From: Cavia porcellus
Lineage: Eukaryota; Chordata; Mammalia; Rodentia; Caviidae
DNA: 64,000 bases
Assembly: GCF_034190915.1 (NCBI RefSeq)
Contig: NW_026947507.1
Location: 15,014,501 to 15,078,500, forward strand
Direction: 5' to 3'
Below the pieces are notes generated by a model. The model saw nothing but the letters and a program-made list of their open reading frames with translations. It ran no database searches and was not told where the DNA came from. This document shows, in pieces, positions 24,361 to 36,199 of the stretch. Both the position numbers and the translations under genes were made by a program. The first letter of the stretch is position 1; the number at the start of each line of letters is the position of its first letter.

Positions 24361-24869
24361 AAGTTTCTGACTTCATATACCAGAATGACCTTGTTGAAAT
24401 ATCTTCACATATAAATTATTTAACATATGAACATTTTACATATAAATTTTGCATTAATTTATCTAAAATCTACACTGGTAAAAATAAATATGTATAGCCC
24501 CTTATAAAATCACATGAAAGAGATGTAATTGACTATGAATGAACATATCGTGAAAGGAAATTAGGCATTCCACTTAGCTAAAGTGACTGTTTATGAGAAT
24601 TAATGTCCATATTATGAATAGACAGATGGTCTATTTAACCAAACATATTATAGTTTGTCATTTCTTATCAACCACATGGATTCAAGAGTAATGAGAGCAA
24701 CTGCAAGCAGATTTGCAGGAAGATGTCCATCAGGAAGCATTCCTTAACCATGTTATCCCAGAAGTATTAATTTCAGCAATCTGACATGTTAATACAAAGT
24801 GCAAAACCTGAAGTAATTACACACCGCTTGTTTGGTATCTTCAAACAAACAGACACTATGGACCTGTCA

Positions 24870-24995
24870 GATAAAGTATCCCTAAAAGTAAGCTCCAAGA
24901 GGACAAGGAATTTTCTAGACTGCTTTGTTCAATGCTCTATCCTCAGTGTCTACGGTGGTACTTGCATATAGTAGATGCTTTACAATTATTTCCTA
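24870..24995 (+). mobile_element. L2 LINE 3' fragment
   Basis: AAGTAAGCTCCAAGAGGACA followed by AGGAATTTTCTAGACTGCTT, CTCTATCCTCAGTGTCTACG and TACTTGCATATAGTAGATGC follows the terminal L2 order (GTAAGCTCC-GAGGGCAGGGA-...-TCCCCAGTGCCTA-...-CATAGTAGGTGCTCAA). Confidence 0.7.
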
Positions 24996-25079
24996 CACGG
25001 CAGAGTGCATGAACAGCCCACAGCCCACAGCCCAGTTAACCCTTGCCACCTCCTCCCCCGCCTTGCAGTAGGGTCCAGA

Positions 25080-25376
25080 TTGCTCCCTTTCTTTTAAACA
25101 TGCTTCTCACAAACCAGTTCCCTCTTCACCCATCATGTGTTGCCCTGTACTAGCCACTGAGGACTTCCTTGAAATTCAAGACCAGATTAGGGTCCTGTCT
25201 TACCACTTCCTGCTCTACTTTGACCTCTGTTTTTGGAATATTCACACCATTTACAATCACTTAGCATCTAATCTCCCCCTACAAAACGGTAAGCTAGGTC
25301 CAGGTCTATCTTATCTTTTTCTCTCCCAGTACATAGTAGGAACTGAAAAACAAAAAGATACGCTGAATCAATGACA
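25080..25376 (+). mobile_element. Probable L2 LINE fragment
   Basis: Pieces such as CTACAAAACGGTAAGCTAGG, TCTCTCCCAGTACATAGTAG and GAACTGAAAAACAAAAAG near 25280-25370 fit the end of L2 (TAAGCTCC...CCCAGTACATAGTAGG...CTCAATAAATG). The upstream TACCACTTCCTGCTCTACTT part is weaker. Confidence 0.4.
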
Positions 25377-26039
25377 GCAAGAAAAACAAACTCACATTCC
25401 CCCTGCTCATGTTAGGGCTGCTGTAGTTTGTTGAGTTCAACACATTTGCCCCTGAGAAACGGCTCCTGTGTGTACATTACTTTCAAGGTAACCAATCTCT
25501 CTGCGGGGTGTTTGTTTGTTTCTGCTACTTTTATTCCAAACACTGGCGCACACTAAGGCTAGCTGTTTTACTTTTCAGAAACTGCAGAACTGAGAATCAA
25601 GAATTTGTGCACATAGAAGTATATAACACCTATATCCATTAATACCAGCAATTTTCACACTACAGTCTTTCCGAAGAATTGCTTCCTAGGAAGCTAGATT
25701 TATTCTGTAAGGTCCACCAGATCATGGCTGCATAAAGTACTCTGAGATCTCAGAGAGTATAGACATAGGGCACATTTGAAATCTATTAATATTTTTCCCT
25801 TTAAATGCATACATGCTTTCAATCCAAAATCATTACTATGCTCCAGAGGCATTTTAGAGCTACAGTATGTACAGGTATTTGGTGTCCCAACAAGTATGGC
25901 AGTTGCCCTCCAGGACACTCAGAAAACAAAACCTTTGAGAGCTGGTGAGGTCATCAGATGGTGGGGGTAGGGGTTTGCAGGGAGTCAGGTGTTGTGTATC
26001 AGCAAGCGAAGTGTGTTCATTGCCTTGATGCTGGCTTCC

Positions 26040-26230
26040 TGATTCTCTGCTTTCCTCCTAGGGATGTCTTGGCCTGGGCTGTCCTTCATGGGCTGCTTTC
26101 TGTGCATCCTTTAAGATGCAGCCCAGGCTGCTCCTCCTCCAGCAAGTCTGCCCCAGCCCATCTTCCTTCAGGTTAGTTTCTCCTACTCAGTTTTCTCAAC
26201 ACTTGCTGGATATTTCAGTACACTATTGAA
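26040..26230 (+). mobile_element. L2 LINE fragment
   Basis: TCCTTTAAGATGCAGCCCAG followed by GCTGCTCCTCCTCCAGCAAG and TCTGCCCCAGCCCATCTTCC matches the L2 segment CCTTCAAGACTCAGCTCA-...-CACCTCCTCCAGGAAGCC-TTCCCTGA. The local high GC and the short frames here are explained by the repeat. Confidence 0.65.
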
Positions 26231-26296
26231 GCTACATTATAACCTATCTGGGCCTGTCTCACACTTTTATTGAAATATAGGGTGTATTTATTTATA

Positions 26297-26408
26297 CAAC
26301 CAGAAATTTTGTGGGGTTTTTTTTTTTTTTTTTGGTATGGGGGGTTGAACTCACGACCTTGCAGTTATGAGGCAAGTGCTTGAGCCACTGAGCTAAATCC
26401 CTGGCCCC
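26297..26408 (-). mobile_element. ID-type SINE, antisense, with target-site duplication
   Basis: On + a T-run leads into GGTATGGGGGGTTGAACTCA, CGACCTTGCAGTTATGAGGC and CCACTGAGCTAAATCCCTGG, a reversed GATTTAGCTCAG-family ID. A 14-base direct repeat TGTATTTATTTATA flanks it at 26283-26296 and 26409-26422. About 20 bases (26297-26316) lie between the left repeat and the T-run, which could be a short 3' transduced or tail-end segment. Confidence 0.92.
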
Positions 26409-26422
26409 TGTATTTATTTATA

Positions 26423-27344
26423 TTTCTAATCAGCATTGGATATACAGTTTGGCACATATAGGCTTCTAGGTGGAAAGAAGGAATAGATGCTCCTGTCAGA
26501 TTTACCTCCTAAGTAATTTGGCAGCAGTGTGGTAGCACTGTGGTAAAAGAGAGAACTATGCCCTGCAGGCTAATTCCTCATAAAATGTGAGCTACTACAT
26601 CTGGGTGGAGAAACCTTTGTGGACAGTATGGCTGCATTCTTGTCTCCTAAGCTTGGGTCAGAAAGGCTGAATCCCAAAGTCTAAGCATTAGGAATGCAGA
26701 AAAAGCTGATAGGTGCTATGGAGGAAGCAGGTTTTCACAGTGAAGTTGGACATTTCTGACACAAACCTCTTCTGTCTCTGTGGTTATAGAGGCTCACAGA
26801 GGAACCAACTGCCCATGTTCCAGCTCCCATACTGAGAGGAAAACACCATGATAACAAAATTAAATGCCTGGATAGCTGGGAAAGCTGAACTATGTGTGAA
26901 GAGCAACTTAACAGTGATAAAGCCATCCTAGATATTTGGAGCAAAGGCTGTGCCTATATTTAAGAAAATTAGAGGATTTTATCAGACATTATATATCTGC
27001 AGCTTCTCTTGAAGGAAAGATAGTGCCTCCCAAAGCAATTCTTTGTTTGCTCAACAGAAAAAGCTAGAGATATTTTGTCACCTAGGATATTATCTTTAGG
27101 TTAAAATAAAAATCATCTAAAGTCATCTTGCTCAATTGGGAGGACAGCTGTGTGGAATATCCGCTTGGAAATAAAGTGGAAGCGTGACCTAACTGTGTGT
27201 CAAATATACAGCCAAAGAATAAATGAAATATATACCAGTGAAAGGATCCAAACTTTGGTGAATTTTAAAAAGTTTCCAGAATGTCCTTTTCCATAAGAAG
27301 CATAAAATTTTGAAAGTGTACCATATTTCCAAAGAAGTATTAAA
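26423..27344. other. Non-coding sequence
   Basis: No gene or confident repeat was recognised. Confidence 0.5.
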
Positions 27345-27445
27345 TACAGGCAGTCCACAACTTATGAACAGGTTGTATTTCAGAAGTTTGTTTTTGAGGC
27401 AATTGTGTAGGAATTTGGAATGTGCCTTTCCTACTGAAATTGGAA
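27345..27445 (+). mobile_element. DNA transposon terminal remnant
   Basis: TACAGGCAGTCCACAACTTA, TGAACAGGTTGTATTTCAGA and a later GGAATTTGGAATGTGCCTTT fit the terminal pattern CAGGCRGTCCCCAACTTACGAACAGGTT of an ancient mammalian DNA transposon. Only one end is seen and the family name is not assigned. Confidence 0.55.
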
Positions 27446-28917
27446 CACACATGGTGGTGGTCACCTTCCTGAGTCAAATTAACCCATAATGTGCAGAATG
27501 TCCTGTGACTGGCAGGCTTGAGGCTGCCCTGTGCAGACTGACACTACTGTGGAACGTGTGTAGGGGCTTCCAGCCAGGTGCTCACAGTTTCTCCTGCTGA
27601 AAATCAAGTGGGAGGCATCAGAGAACTTTCCTTTCTCCCTGGGACCACCCTCTTTGTCTGGCTATGCAGTATTAGTGGCAGTGCCTCAGGGTTATGGATC
27701 ACTGCCAGCAATTTCTGGGTGCTTGGGATGTATATGAGTAGAAGAGCTTTTAAGGTAGCATATAGAGGAACTGCCACCTCTGACCACTGCTCTCCAGCAT
27801 AATTCTTAGATTATCATGTCTCTCTGTGTCTTTAACAGCTGGAGAATCACCAGTTTGCTAGATATACCTAAGAAGTGCACAACAGACATTTTGCTGCTGT
27901 TCCTATAACCTAGTCAAATAATACTGGCACTACATGCTAGGGTACTTCTTTCCTTAATTGTACTCAGTCCATAGTGAAAAGGGGGAAGTCTCTTTCTAGG
28001 ACAACAATGAGGCAAGATGAGAAAAGAAAGCTGTAGTTCCAAATAAAAGTGAAACTTTGTAGTGTTTTCTGACAAGGGAGTTTAAAGCCAGCTCTCTGAA
28101 TGGATTTGTTTGGAAGATACCAAGAACTAATTTCCCCAGAGACCTCAAATCAAGACAACAAAACAAAACAAAACAAAACCAGATAGCCTATAGCAAGGGG
28201 AATAAGAGATTAGATTTGATAGTGTACCTTTAGTTAATAGGAAGTTTAGGCACATAGTTTAAATGCATTTTACAGGCACATAACAAAAATATGTAAACCA
28301 GGCAGGACTCCAGCTAATTTATTCTAAGGTGCTTTTTAGCTATTATTTTCTCTCCTCCGCACATCCAGATCTTTAGAGATGGTGGGAAGAGGCTGCATAT
28401 CACTCAGTACTTCTTTGGGAATCTGCTGCTCTCCAAGCCCTGATGTACCTCCAGGAGGCTTGGAATGCTGGTGAGCTGCAAGCACATCAGCTGTTTCCGA
28501 GCTAGCCCTGGTTCAAAGTGCATGAGGTTACTGGCAGCCATCCACTGCTTTTTACTGCTATTCTAGGAGAAGAGACACTCCTGAAACAGCTGAGAAGTTT
28601 TCATGGAGTAAGATGCAGGAAATTCCTGCCTGAGGCATTGCCTTTTGGTCAGAAGCTCTCACTACTCCTTGCCAGCAATCTTTCGGCGTTTTAGGGTTGT
28701 AAACAGCTGCCCATGAAATATAAACCTGAGCAAATGCACACAGAGGTACAGAGTTTAATGTACCCAAACAAAATCTTACCATAAGGTTGGGATGACCCAA
28801 ATTTAAAAACAGATGTACTTATGCATGTTAGAATGATGTGGGCTCAAGATAACAACTCAGTAGTTTTCTCCCCATTACCCCTCTCCTGGGTTATTTTAGT
28901 TGGAGATCAAGCTTAAC
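27446..28917. other. Non-coding sequence
   Basis: About 1.5 kb without a recognisable gene. Short frames at 27578-27802 and 28558-28800 show no known domain. A (AAAAC)n run lies at about 28159-28180. Confidence 0.5.
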
Positions 28918-28928
28918 AAGACTCATTG

Positions 28929-29031
28929 GGGCTGGGGATTTAGCTCAGCGGCATAAGTGCCTGCCTTGCAAGCAGGCAGTCATGAGTTCGATCCCTGGTA
29001 CCGATAAAAAGGAAAAAGACCAAAAAAAAAA
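28929..29031 (+). mobile_element. Young ID SINE, GATTTAGCTCAG subfamily
   Basis: The body begins GGCTGGGGATTTAGCTCAGC, has GCATAAGTGCCTGCCTTGCA, the B box GAGTTCGATCC, and then TGGTACCGATAAAAAGGAAA with an AAGACC end and A-tail. The 11-base repeat AAGACTCATTG at 28918-28928 and 29032-29042 is a perfect target-site duplication. The intact A and B boxes and exact duplication indicate a recent insertion. Confidence 0.97.
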
Positions 29032-29042
29032 AAGACTCATTG

Positions 29043-29437
29043 CACAGCCTTTTGGTCTAGAACGAGTCAGCTATTCTGGACAATAGTCTAAAAAATTGTA
29101 CATTTGTGAATGGAAAACAATTTTGAAGAAGAAAGAAGATACGGGTTGGGAAGTTTAAATTATAAAAACTATTTCTAGAATCTTCTAGAAAGAAAAAAAT
29201 GTATAACAAGAAAAACAGAAAGCTTTTCAAAGACTCTTTTCAAAGACCCCACAATTCAAGGAGTCCCTGGTCATCAACTTCCTTGCTCCTCCAACAAATA
29301 ACAGACTGAACTATGAAGCAATGGATATTAAAAACCTTCAGGTCTGTCTAGGAAAGACACTTGTTGGTCAAAGTAATAAGACAGGATTGCTCCCATTACT
29401 TTGTTGGGGAATTTGCCTCTTTGTGAGTTGTGGTTAC
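29043..29437. other. Non-coding sequence between two ID elements
   Basis: Nothing recognised in this interval. Confidence 0.5.
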
Positions 29438-29452
29438 AAGAAAGCAGGAGAT

Positions 29453-29553
29453 TGGGGTCTGGGATTTAGCTCAGCCGCGTAAGTGCCTGCCTGGCAAGCA
29501 CTAGGTCATGAGTTTGATCCCCAGTACAAAAAAAAAAAAAAAAAAAAAAAAGA
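29453..29553 (+). mobile_element. Young ID SINE with perfect target duplication
   Basis: The body is TGGGGTCTGGGATTTAGCTC, AGCCGCGTAAGTGCCTGCCT, GGCAAGCACTAGGTCATGAG and TTTGATCCCCAGTAC, followed by a pure A run of about 24. The 15-base repeat AAGAAAGCAGGAGAT flanks it at 29438-29452 and 29554-29568. It lacks the GATAAAAAGGAAAAAGAC 3' extension seen in the copies at 28929 and 48489. Confidence 0.97.
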
Positions 29554-29568
29554 AAGAAAGCAGGAGAT

Positions 29569-32500
29569 AAAAGACTGTATATATAATATGAGAAACCATA
29601 TTCAATACAGCTATGTTTCCATAACAAAACTTTTAAAAATTAAAAAACTATAAACTACAGAAAACAATGCTCAGAAATATTTCTCTGCCTGATGGGGGTT
29701 TGCAGGATAGGAGTCTTTTCTAAAGGTATGATACCATTCTTTGTGCAAGATGGGTGCAGATGGGCAAGTTAAAGCTGCAAGTAGGTGGAATCCCAGCACA
29801 GATCATCGTTCTTTCCTGGAATGCCAGCTCCGTTGCAGCAGTGACTACATGTTTCGGTCACTGCTTTACTGCAAGAACCTACAAAGGAGTTTGCCAGATA
29901 ATGGATAACCAGTAAACATTTTCCAAGTCAAGAGGTTCATCAGGGTTTTGAGAGAAGTCCTAGAAAGGATAGAAGAAATGTTATCACCTCCCTCTCCTGG
30001 GTTCACCTGCTGAATAGCTAGAGGTAGCAGACAAGGATTCAGAAAAATTATGGAGGTTTCTTCTAACTTAGAATTTTTAAAATGCTTTGTGGGTCTAAGA
30101 GTGAAGAGCTTTGGGGAAGAAGTGTGTAGGGGCATTTTGTGCTCCACACGGCTTCCCTTGGAGTTGGAACCCTGCCCCTGAACAGTAGTTATTTAAAGAT
30201 CAGGTACATGGTGTTCTTTATCCCAGTTTCTGGGAAGAATGTTTTAGTAGCTCCAAGCAAGCAGGGGACATGAAATTTCTCTGTCTGCTTATATCTAATT
30301 AACGTTCAGTGAGTCTCTGGCTATTTAAAATAGGGAAATAATGCATATTTATTCACACATGCTTTGAGATCTGTGGATAAAAATGCTATATTACTACCAA
30401 CCACAATGAATGCACATACTTTAAATATAATTATCAATTACCAGCTACCACCTGTTGAGATAACTAACTACAGTACTTTTAAACACCACCCTTCCAAATT
30501 TTAGAATTGGAAACATTCTTCAATGTTATATACACTATATTCAACCAATTCATTAAGGAAATTCTTTGTTACTCTTTTATGACTTATGTTAGCAAGAGAA
30601 ATAGAAATTGGGCTATATGAATTACTAAAATGCCTAAGGGGATCTAGTTGGGATCTGATCTTAAAAAATCATCTTTCAAAAAATCCTTTTAACATGCACT
30701 TAATGGTGTATACACAGATACAGTCTAAGGTCACGTTGCTGCATTTTAAAAATAAAATTTTGCCCTCTCGGCAAATCAAATATTAAACAGTTAAAATGCA
30801 CACAAAGTCAGATGCATTTTTATAAATACAAAGCCCCTTGCACAAATCAGTTCATAAACCATGCATAAATAGAAGGTATTATGTTACTCTTTTCCCACTC
30901 GGGACCATAGATTACACTAAAACTGTAAGACTGCTTTTAGATGGGCAATTATTACAGTTTTTATTCTTCAAAAGCTATTAACATTTTTATAGCATAAGCA
31001 AAGTTATTACAAACAACCTTAAAATGTGAAGAATAATTTTTCTAAAACTCCTCCCAAATTCTCGCTTTGACATAGAGCACTGGAAAAGAAAACCACATAG
31101 GGCACTGTATTTGTTTACTGAAAAGAGAAAAAAATGGAGTAAGTAGGTCAAAACTGAGATAAAAGTGCTGCTTATGTAAAGCCAAGGAAGTTTAAATGAA
31201 ACTCCATCAAGCTGTTCAGTACAGATTTCTTTGTGACAAGGAAATAATATAAAGCAAATATGCTTGGTTGTTTAAGTCATCATCGACATTATTAACACCT
31301 TATTTACACAATTGGAACCATGGGTCCAAGCTAAGTAGGAGCTCAGGGCCTCAGTTATCACCCACCAGCCTGAACTAGAGCAGCTTGGCTCTGCTCTCTG
31401 ACATATATATATACCACTCACAAAGGGACTCTGCAAGACTTTAGGTGTCTGAACTACAAAGGGAAAGCCACTAGTGTCTTTGTGCTGAAGTCCACAAAAG
31501 CATTTTACACAGATCTTTTAGTTATAACGCAAAAATTCATGATTTTATAGAATAAGACAAAGATAGAATTTTTACTATAATACTTGCAGTGAAGGATGAA
31601 TTTCTGTAGTCAGCTCCTGTCCCTCAAAAGCTTGATAGTTCATCCTAAGAAATATCTGTGAGTATAAAAATACATTCTCTAAGCATTCTTAATGAATGTT
31701 CTTGTCGCTATGTTGTCACAAAGTGAAGTGACACCTGATAACTAGATAATTTATCTATGTAAGACCCCAATTAGCAGTGACAAGACTGATTTCATCTCTC
31801 TTTGAACTGGTAGGCCCAAGCATGTAGTTTGAAGAGGCACCAGGAGAGAAATCAATAGGGTGGGATATGAAAAGAAATATCTAACCTTAAAGATTCAGTT
31901 GTCTAATTTCCATCATGCAACCTCTAAGTCTCAAGTTTTAGAGTTAGATGAATCATATATATACTAATAGATATATACACACAATGAATTGATTGTATTT
32001 AAGCTTTACAACATTTTATATATAGAAAAAATGGTTACTATAGTGAAGCTAATTAACATATGCACCATTTCATACAGTTAACCCCACCTTTTTTTGGTAG
32101 CAAAAACAGCTAAAATCTCACTTACCAAAAGTGCTGAATAGAATACAGTATTGAAGTATGGTTCTCATGTTACAACATCAGATCTCTAGACCTGTGACTA
32201 CAAATCTGTTACTTTGTGTCCTCTGACCAACATCTCATTACCTGCACCAATCTGTTGTGACAACTATTTTATTCTCTGCCTCTGTATATTAGATTTTTTT
32301 TCATTTCTAAGGGTTCCATATATAAGTAAGATTATACAAAAGTATCAAGTACACTTTCATTTTATTTGTAAGAAAACTTAAACGCAGTGCTGAAAAAGGA
32401 TGTCTCAAATTCTGCAGGCATCTTTCTTCCATTCTATCCATACTTACAGAGCATAAGATATTCACCTTATTCTTAATATACTTTCCTTTAAAGAAAATTT

Positions 32501-34952
32501 CAAAAGCCCTGAATCTCAGACTAATATAACAAGAAAAAAAAAAAGAGAGAGAGAGATTTAAAAGTGCTGAAAAGAGATTTTCTATTTGGACAGAAGAGGT
32601 TTGGATGCACGACTATTTTCTTCTTTGCCCTGAAGCCATGAAAGGAACATTTTGAAAGGACAACAAAATTGAAAAAAAGAAAAAAATCCTGCACATATTC
32701 ACAAAACAATATTAGACTGAACTTAAGCTTCTTAAGAACTAGTTACTTGGAAACCATTGCTTGTCACTAGTACACCATAGACCGAGAGCTGAGAGCAAAA
32801 ACCGCAGTGGTCTCTGTACCTACAGTTCAGGAAAGACCACAGAGTTTTAACCAAGTGGCCATACATGGCCCTGCAGAACTTGCACTGAGCATAGACTCTG
32901 ATCAATAACCAGGTGACTGTTATGATCACAAAAGCGTTGAGGCCTCTTAAAAGCCCACATATCGGGACCCTATAGACATGTGAATTTGAATGAGTCCCAA
33001 GGGTACCAGGACAATGCAGATCTGTACTGAAGGACTGGGAAATAGTTGCTCTGAGAAAACAATAGGGAAAACAGGCAGAGAGGGTTGTATTGTCCACTCC
33101 TTGGGATTGTGTAAGAGAAAAAAAAAAACCCTTCAAATACCAAGGGTGAAAGTTTAAAGAAAAAGTCATTACGCTTTCACTCTATGGAAAGAGCTATCTA
33201 CCACGTAAACTGTCCCAGGAAATAACTGAATTTACAAACTCAAATAGATAAGGATTGAAGGAAGCTAAAAGGATAGCGACAGTGGGAGTTACAGCAGAAG
33301 GGATTAAACAAGACTGAAAGCTTTAAGCAGCCATTAAAAAACTGTGGAAAACTTCTGGGCATCTTACAAACACATTTGGAAAGATGCATTACCATGAAGA
33401 TCATTCCCAGTTATCAAAGAGCAATCTAGCTTGGAACCATAGTGGAAAGACATTTTTCTCAACAGAAAAGGTTGAAGATTCAGCCTCCTCATCCTTTAGT
33501 CACCAAGTAGTGCTTGATTGCCAAAGTTCACTGCTATATAATATAGAATGGATACAGAATGAAGTTACACCCCCCCACACACACATATACACACAGGCAC
33601 ACGCAAACACAAGCTCATAATCAGCTTGATTCCGGTTTATTTTGTGATATTTTAGCTTTTCTCAATTAATATCTTTGTTCTTGATGAACTATGTTAAGCC
33701 TATTTGGGCATTGTTGAAATAGAAAGTCATTAACTTTCTTAGTCATCTTTCTTGTACAATTTTGGTGCCTAGATTGGGGCAATCAAGAATAAATAGACCA
33801 CTTGCCCTTGGATTCACGTCTCCTTCAAGGACTGGCTCCGCATGCATTATTTTCTCCTTAGCAGAATCTCTTAGGAATCTAGACTTCCTCCTCCTAGTCC
33901 TTTAATGGGCTGCCACTTTCTCTCCTTTTTCAATTCACTTTCTCTTTGTCCAGCAATGCAGCAGGGCACCCTACCCAGCTTTTCTGCCTTTGCTGTCTTC
34001 TCTGAAAACATACACACAGAGGGTTTTTTTTTTTTTTTCATTTAAGGATCATACTCTGTAATAAAGAAATAAAATTTTAAAATCCACAAACAAAGAGAAG
34101 TAATACAAGCTCCATCTATATTACAAAATACTCAGGGTAACTGTCCTTGATCTTCATTTCTGATGGTTTCTGGTTTAGATGGTATTTCAAGACTGCTGAT
34201 AAATGGTGCCTATTGTTGTGCTGAGTTGCTGTGATGGTGGGTTTTGAATTTTCCTCTGCTGTTAGGCAGGATCAAATTTAAAAAGCCTGTCTTAGGACCT
34301 GTACTCACAGCACAGCCCACTCCTCAGACTCTCAGGTGTCTTAGATAAGAAACTCATCTCTTCCCTAACCCTTAAAGCTTTTTCCTTTTGGGCTAACAGC
34401 AGCACTTCATTGACATGCAAGATATCTCCCAGCTTTCTGTTTGGACCTTTGAAATCCCACAATTATCTGTGGTCCCTCTTTATCAATGGCTTTTCCCCTC
34501 CACGTACCCCAAACTTCTCCCCAGGGCCTCAGGTTATTTAATGTCACTCTCTAGTTGTCTGCTTCACTCTTTATTTACTTCACCATATTTCTGTCTTTGG
34601 AAGTTTTAATTATTCTATTTGTTTATATGCCACAAACTTACCTTTTGAAAAGATCAATTCCAGTTCTGAGGGTGGGATCCATTGGTTGGGAAAGCTTGGT
34701 TGTTTTGTCTGTGTTTCACTGTAAATATGAAGACCATTCAATTTCAAAAGCAAAATCTCTAAAGGCCTAACTTCTAACTAATGTTCTTGTATCTAGAGGC
34801 AAGGCTCCATCTCACCTCCCTAGTACGCTGAGTTTTTTCATGCTTGGAATCCCCTGTAACCATTACAAACCTTACTATGATCCTTTCTCATGACTCACTG
34901 CAAAATTTATAAATTCTGTGAACAAAAACATTCAAAATTTCTGTTATATCCT

Positions 34953-34955
<3 letters not shown>
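29569..34955. other. Long SINE-poor non-coding sequence
   Basis: About 5.4 kb without a recognised gene or young SINE. A 145-codon - strand frame at 32732-33169 begins in ordinary AT-rich DNA and has no known domain; a frame of this length is roughly what chance gives in 64 kb. A short C-run plus CA repeat lies at 33571-33603. Confidence 0.5.

Positions 34956-34995
<40 letters not shown>
34956..34995. repeat. (CA)n microsatellite
   Basis: A pure CA run of about 20 units. Confidence 0.95.
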
Positions 34996-34996
<1 letters not shown>

Positions 34997-34999
34997 TTT

Positions 35000-35195
35000 A
35001 TCAGGCACCAAGCTCCATGCTTTTTAGAACTTGTTTCATTTAATCCACAAAACGAAACTGTAAGTCTAGTGTTTAGAATTCTGCTCTTTAGATGGAGGAA
35101 GTCATAATAAATAGGTAAAATAACTTGAGTACAGCCTCAAAACAAAGGACAACTGGCTGCAAATCTGATGTTCTTAACCTGAGTGCTCCACCATC
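35000..35195 (-). mobile_element. MIR SINE fragment, antisense
   Basis: On + the order is TCAGGCACCAAGCTCCATGC, TTGTTTCATTTAATCCACAA, TTTAGATGGAGGAAGTCATA, TAAAATAACTTGAGTACAGC and CTGGCTGCAAATCTGATGTT. This is the reversed MIR pattern (GCGCTTTACATG...ATTTAATCCTCACAA...TTTACAGATGAGGAAACTGAGG...AACTTGCCCAAGGTCAC). Confidence 0.7.
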
Positions 35196-36100
35196 AGGCA
35201 GCATAAATACATAAGCCCAGCACAACAGAGGTTACTGTGCGTTGTATACTCATTTCCCCACAATCCTCTTCTGGGCTCACCTCGGACCAGGAAGCAACTT
35301 GTTTCAATGTAAAACAAGTTAAATGTATTTTAAATAAAAATATTTCTAAATTTAAAAATAGTGCTGTGAAAATAATGTACAGTTTTTGTATTTGAAAGCA
35401 GATTATTTTCCTGGGAGTACTACCTTTGATTGAATCTGCTAGGCTACAAGGTACACAAACAACTGTGCACAATTCCTGCCAGAAAGAGAATATTTTCCCA
35501 TTTGCAAATTCCAGCCAGAAATATGGGGCCTGGATACTCTCCCTGCTAAAGCAAGCACAGCGGGACTTCCTTTTCCATACGTTGACTAATTTTGCTTTTA
35601 TTCTTATTCAGGAGAATGTTCAGCAAGAAAAGGAACGGATATACTAATTAAAGGATGTCACATGCCTACCAGAAATAAAAATTGTGAGAAGTAGTTTGCC
35701 TCTTATTTCACTTAAAATATTAAAAAAAATTGATTCAACGATACGTAAAATCTTTTAGAAACCAGTATGATTTATGACTTGATAATATATACCATGGAGT
35801 ATACAAAATAAGTCAGGTTACAATCATTTTTCAGAAATTCTCCAAAGTTTTGGATTTGAAAAGAGGATAATCATGGAAGGACATTTTAACCATCTTTCTT
35901 CCACTGCCTCTAGTCAAGTACAGTCACAACAGATCATTTTAATTGGATTGAATCTATCTGTTGGACATTTCACTGCTTACATTAACACACTGAGGGCAAT
36001 CCCTGGCTGCCAAGTGGTATACGTAAGTACGAATAATTTACCTGTCAATTCAATTCCTTTTTACCTATTTGTCTCCATTTATGCCAGCCTTCTGTGATTA
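35196..36100. other. Non-coding or exon-candidate sequence
   Basis: No known gene. It contains two acceptor-like sites: TTTTATTCTTATTCAG ending at 35611, and TTTTTCAG ending at 35834. The second is followed by an open segment to a GTAAGT at 36023 (see the candidate exon entry). Confidence 0.45.
35835..36022 (+). other. Candidate exon flanked by splice-site-like signals
   Basis: A CAG acceptor (ACAATCATTTTTCAG) ends at 35834 and a strong donor TAC|GTAAGT starts at 36023. The 188 bases between them have one frame open throughout, containing MEGHFNHLSSTASSQVQ and ending CQVVY before the donor. I do not recognise the peptide, and the polypyrimidine tract is short. The pairing could be chance; conservation or RNA evidence is needed before this is called an exon. 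Confidence 0.2.
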
Positions 36101-36199
36101 AACACACACACACATACACACACACACACATACACATACATACACATGTATACACACACACACATACATACACATGTATACACACACACACACACATAT
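36101..36199. repeat. Complex (CA)n(CATA)n microsatellite with tandem duplication
   Basis: About 100 bases of CA, CATA and CATGTATA units. The phrase CATACATACACATGTATACA occurs twice about 30 bases apart, so a segment of the repeat has been duplicated. A Cys/Val/Tyr-rich - strand frame across it is a low-complexity artefact. Confidence 0.92.

Noticed and set aside
28929..29000. tRNA-like sequence with A and B boxes
   Set aside because: It is the body of an ID SINE with an A-tail and target-site duplication. The same holds for the other tRNA-like segments, so no functional tRNA gene is called.
32732..33169. 145-codon - strand open frame with hydrophobic patches
   Set aside because: No family is recognised and the length is compatible with chance. 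Hydrophobic stretches follow from the T-rich codons of AT-rich DNA.
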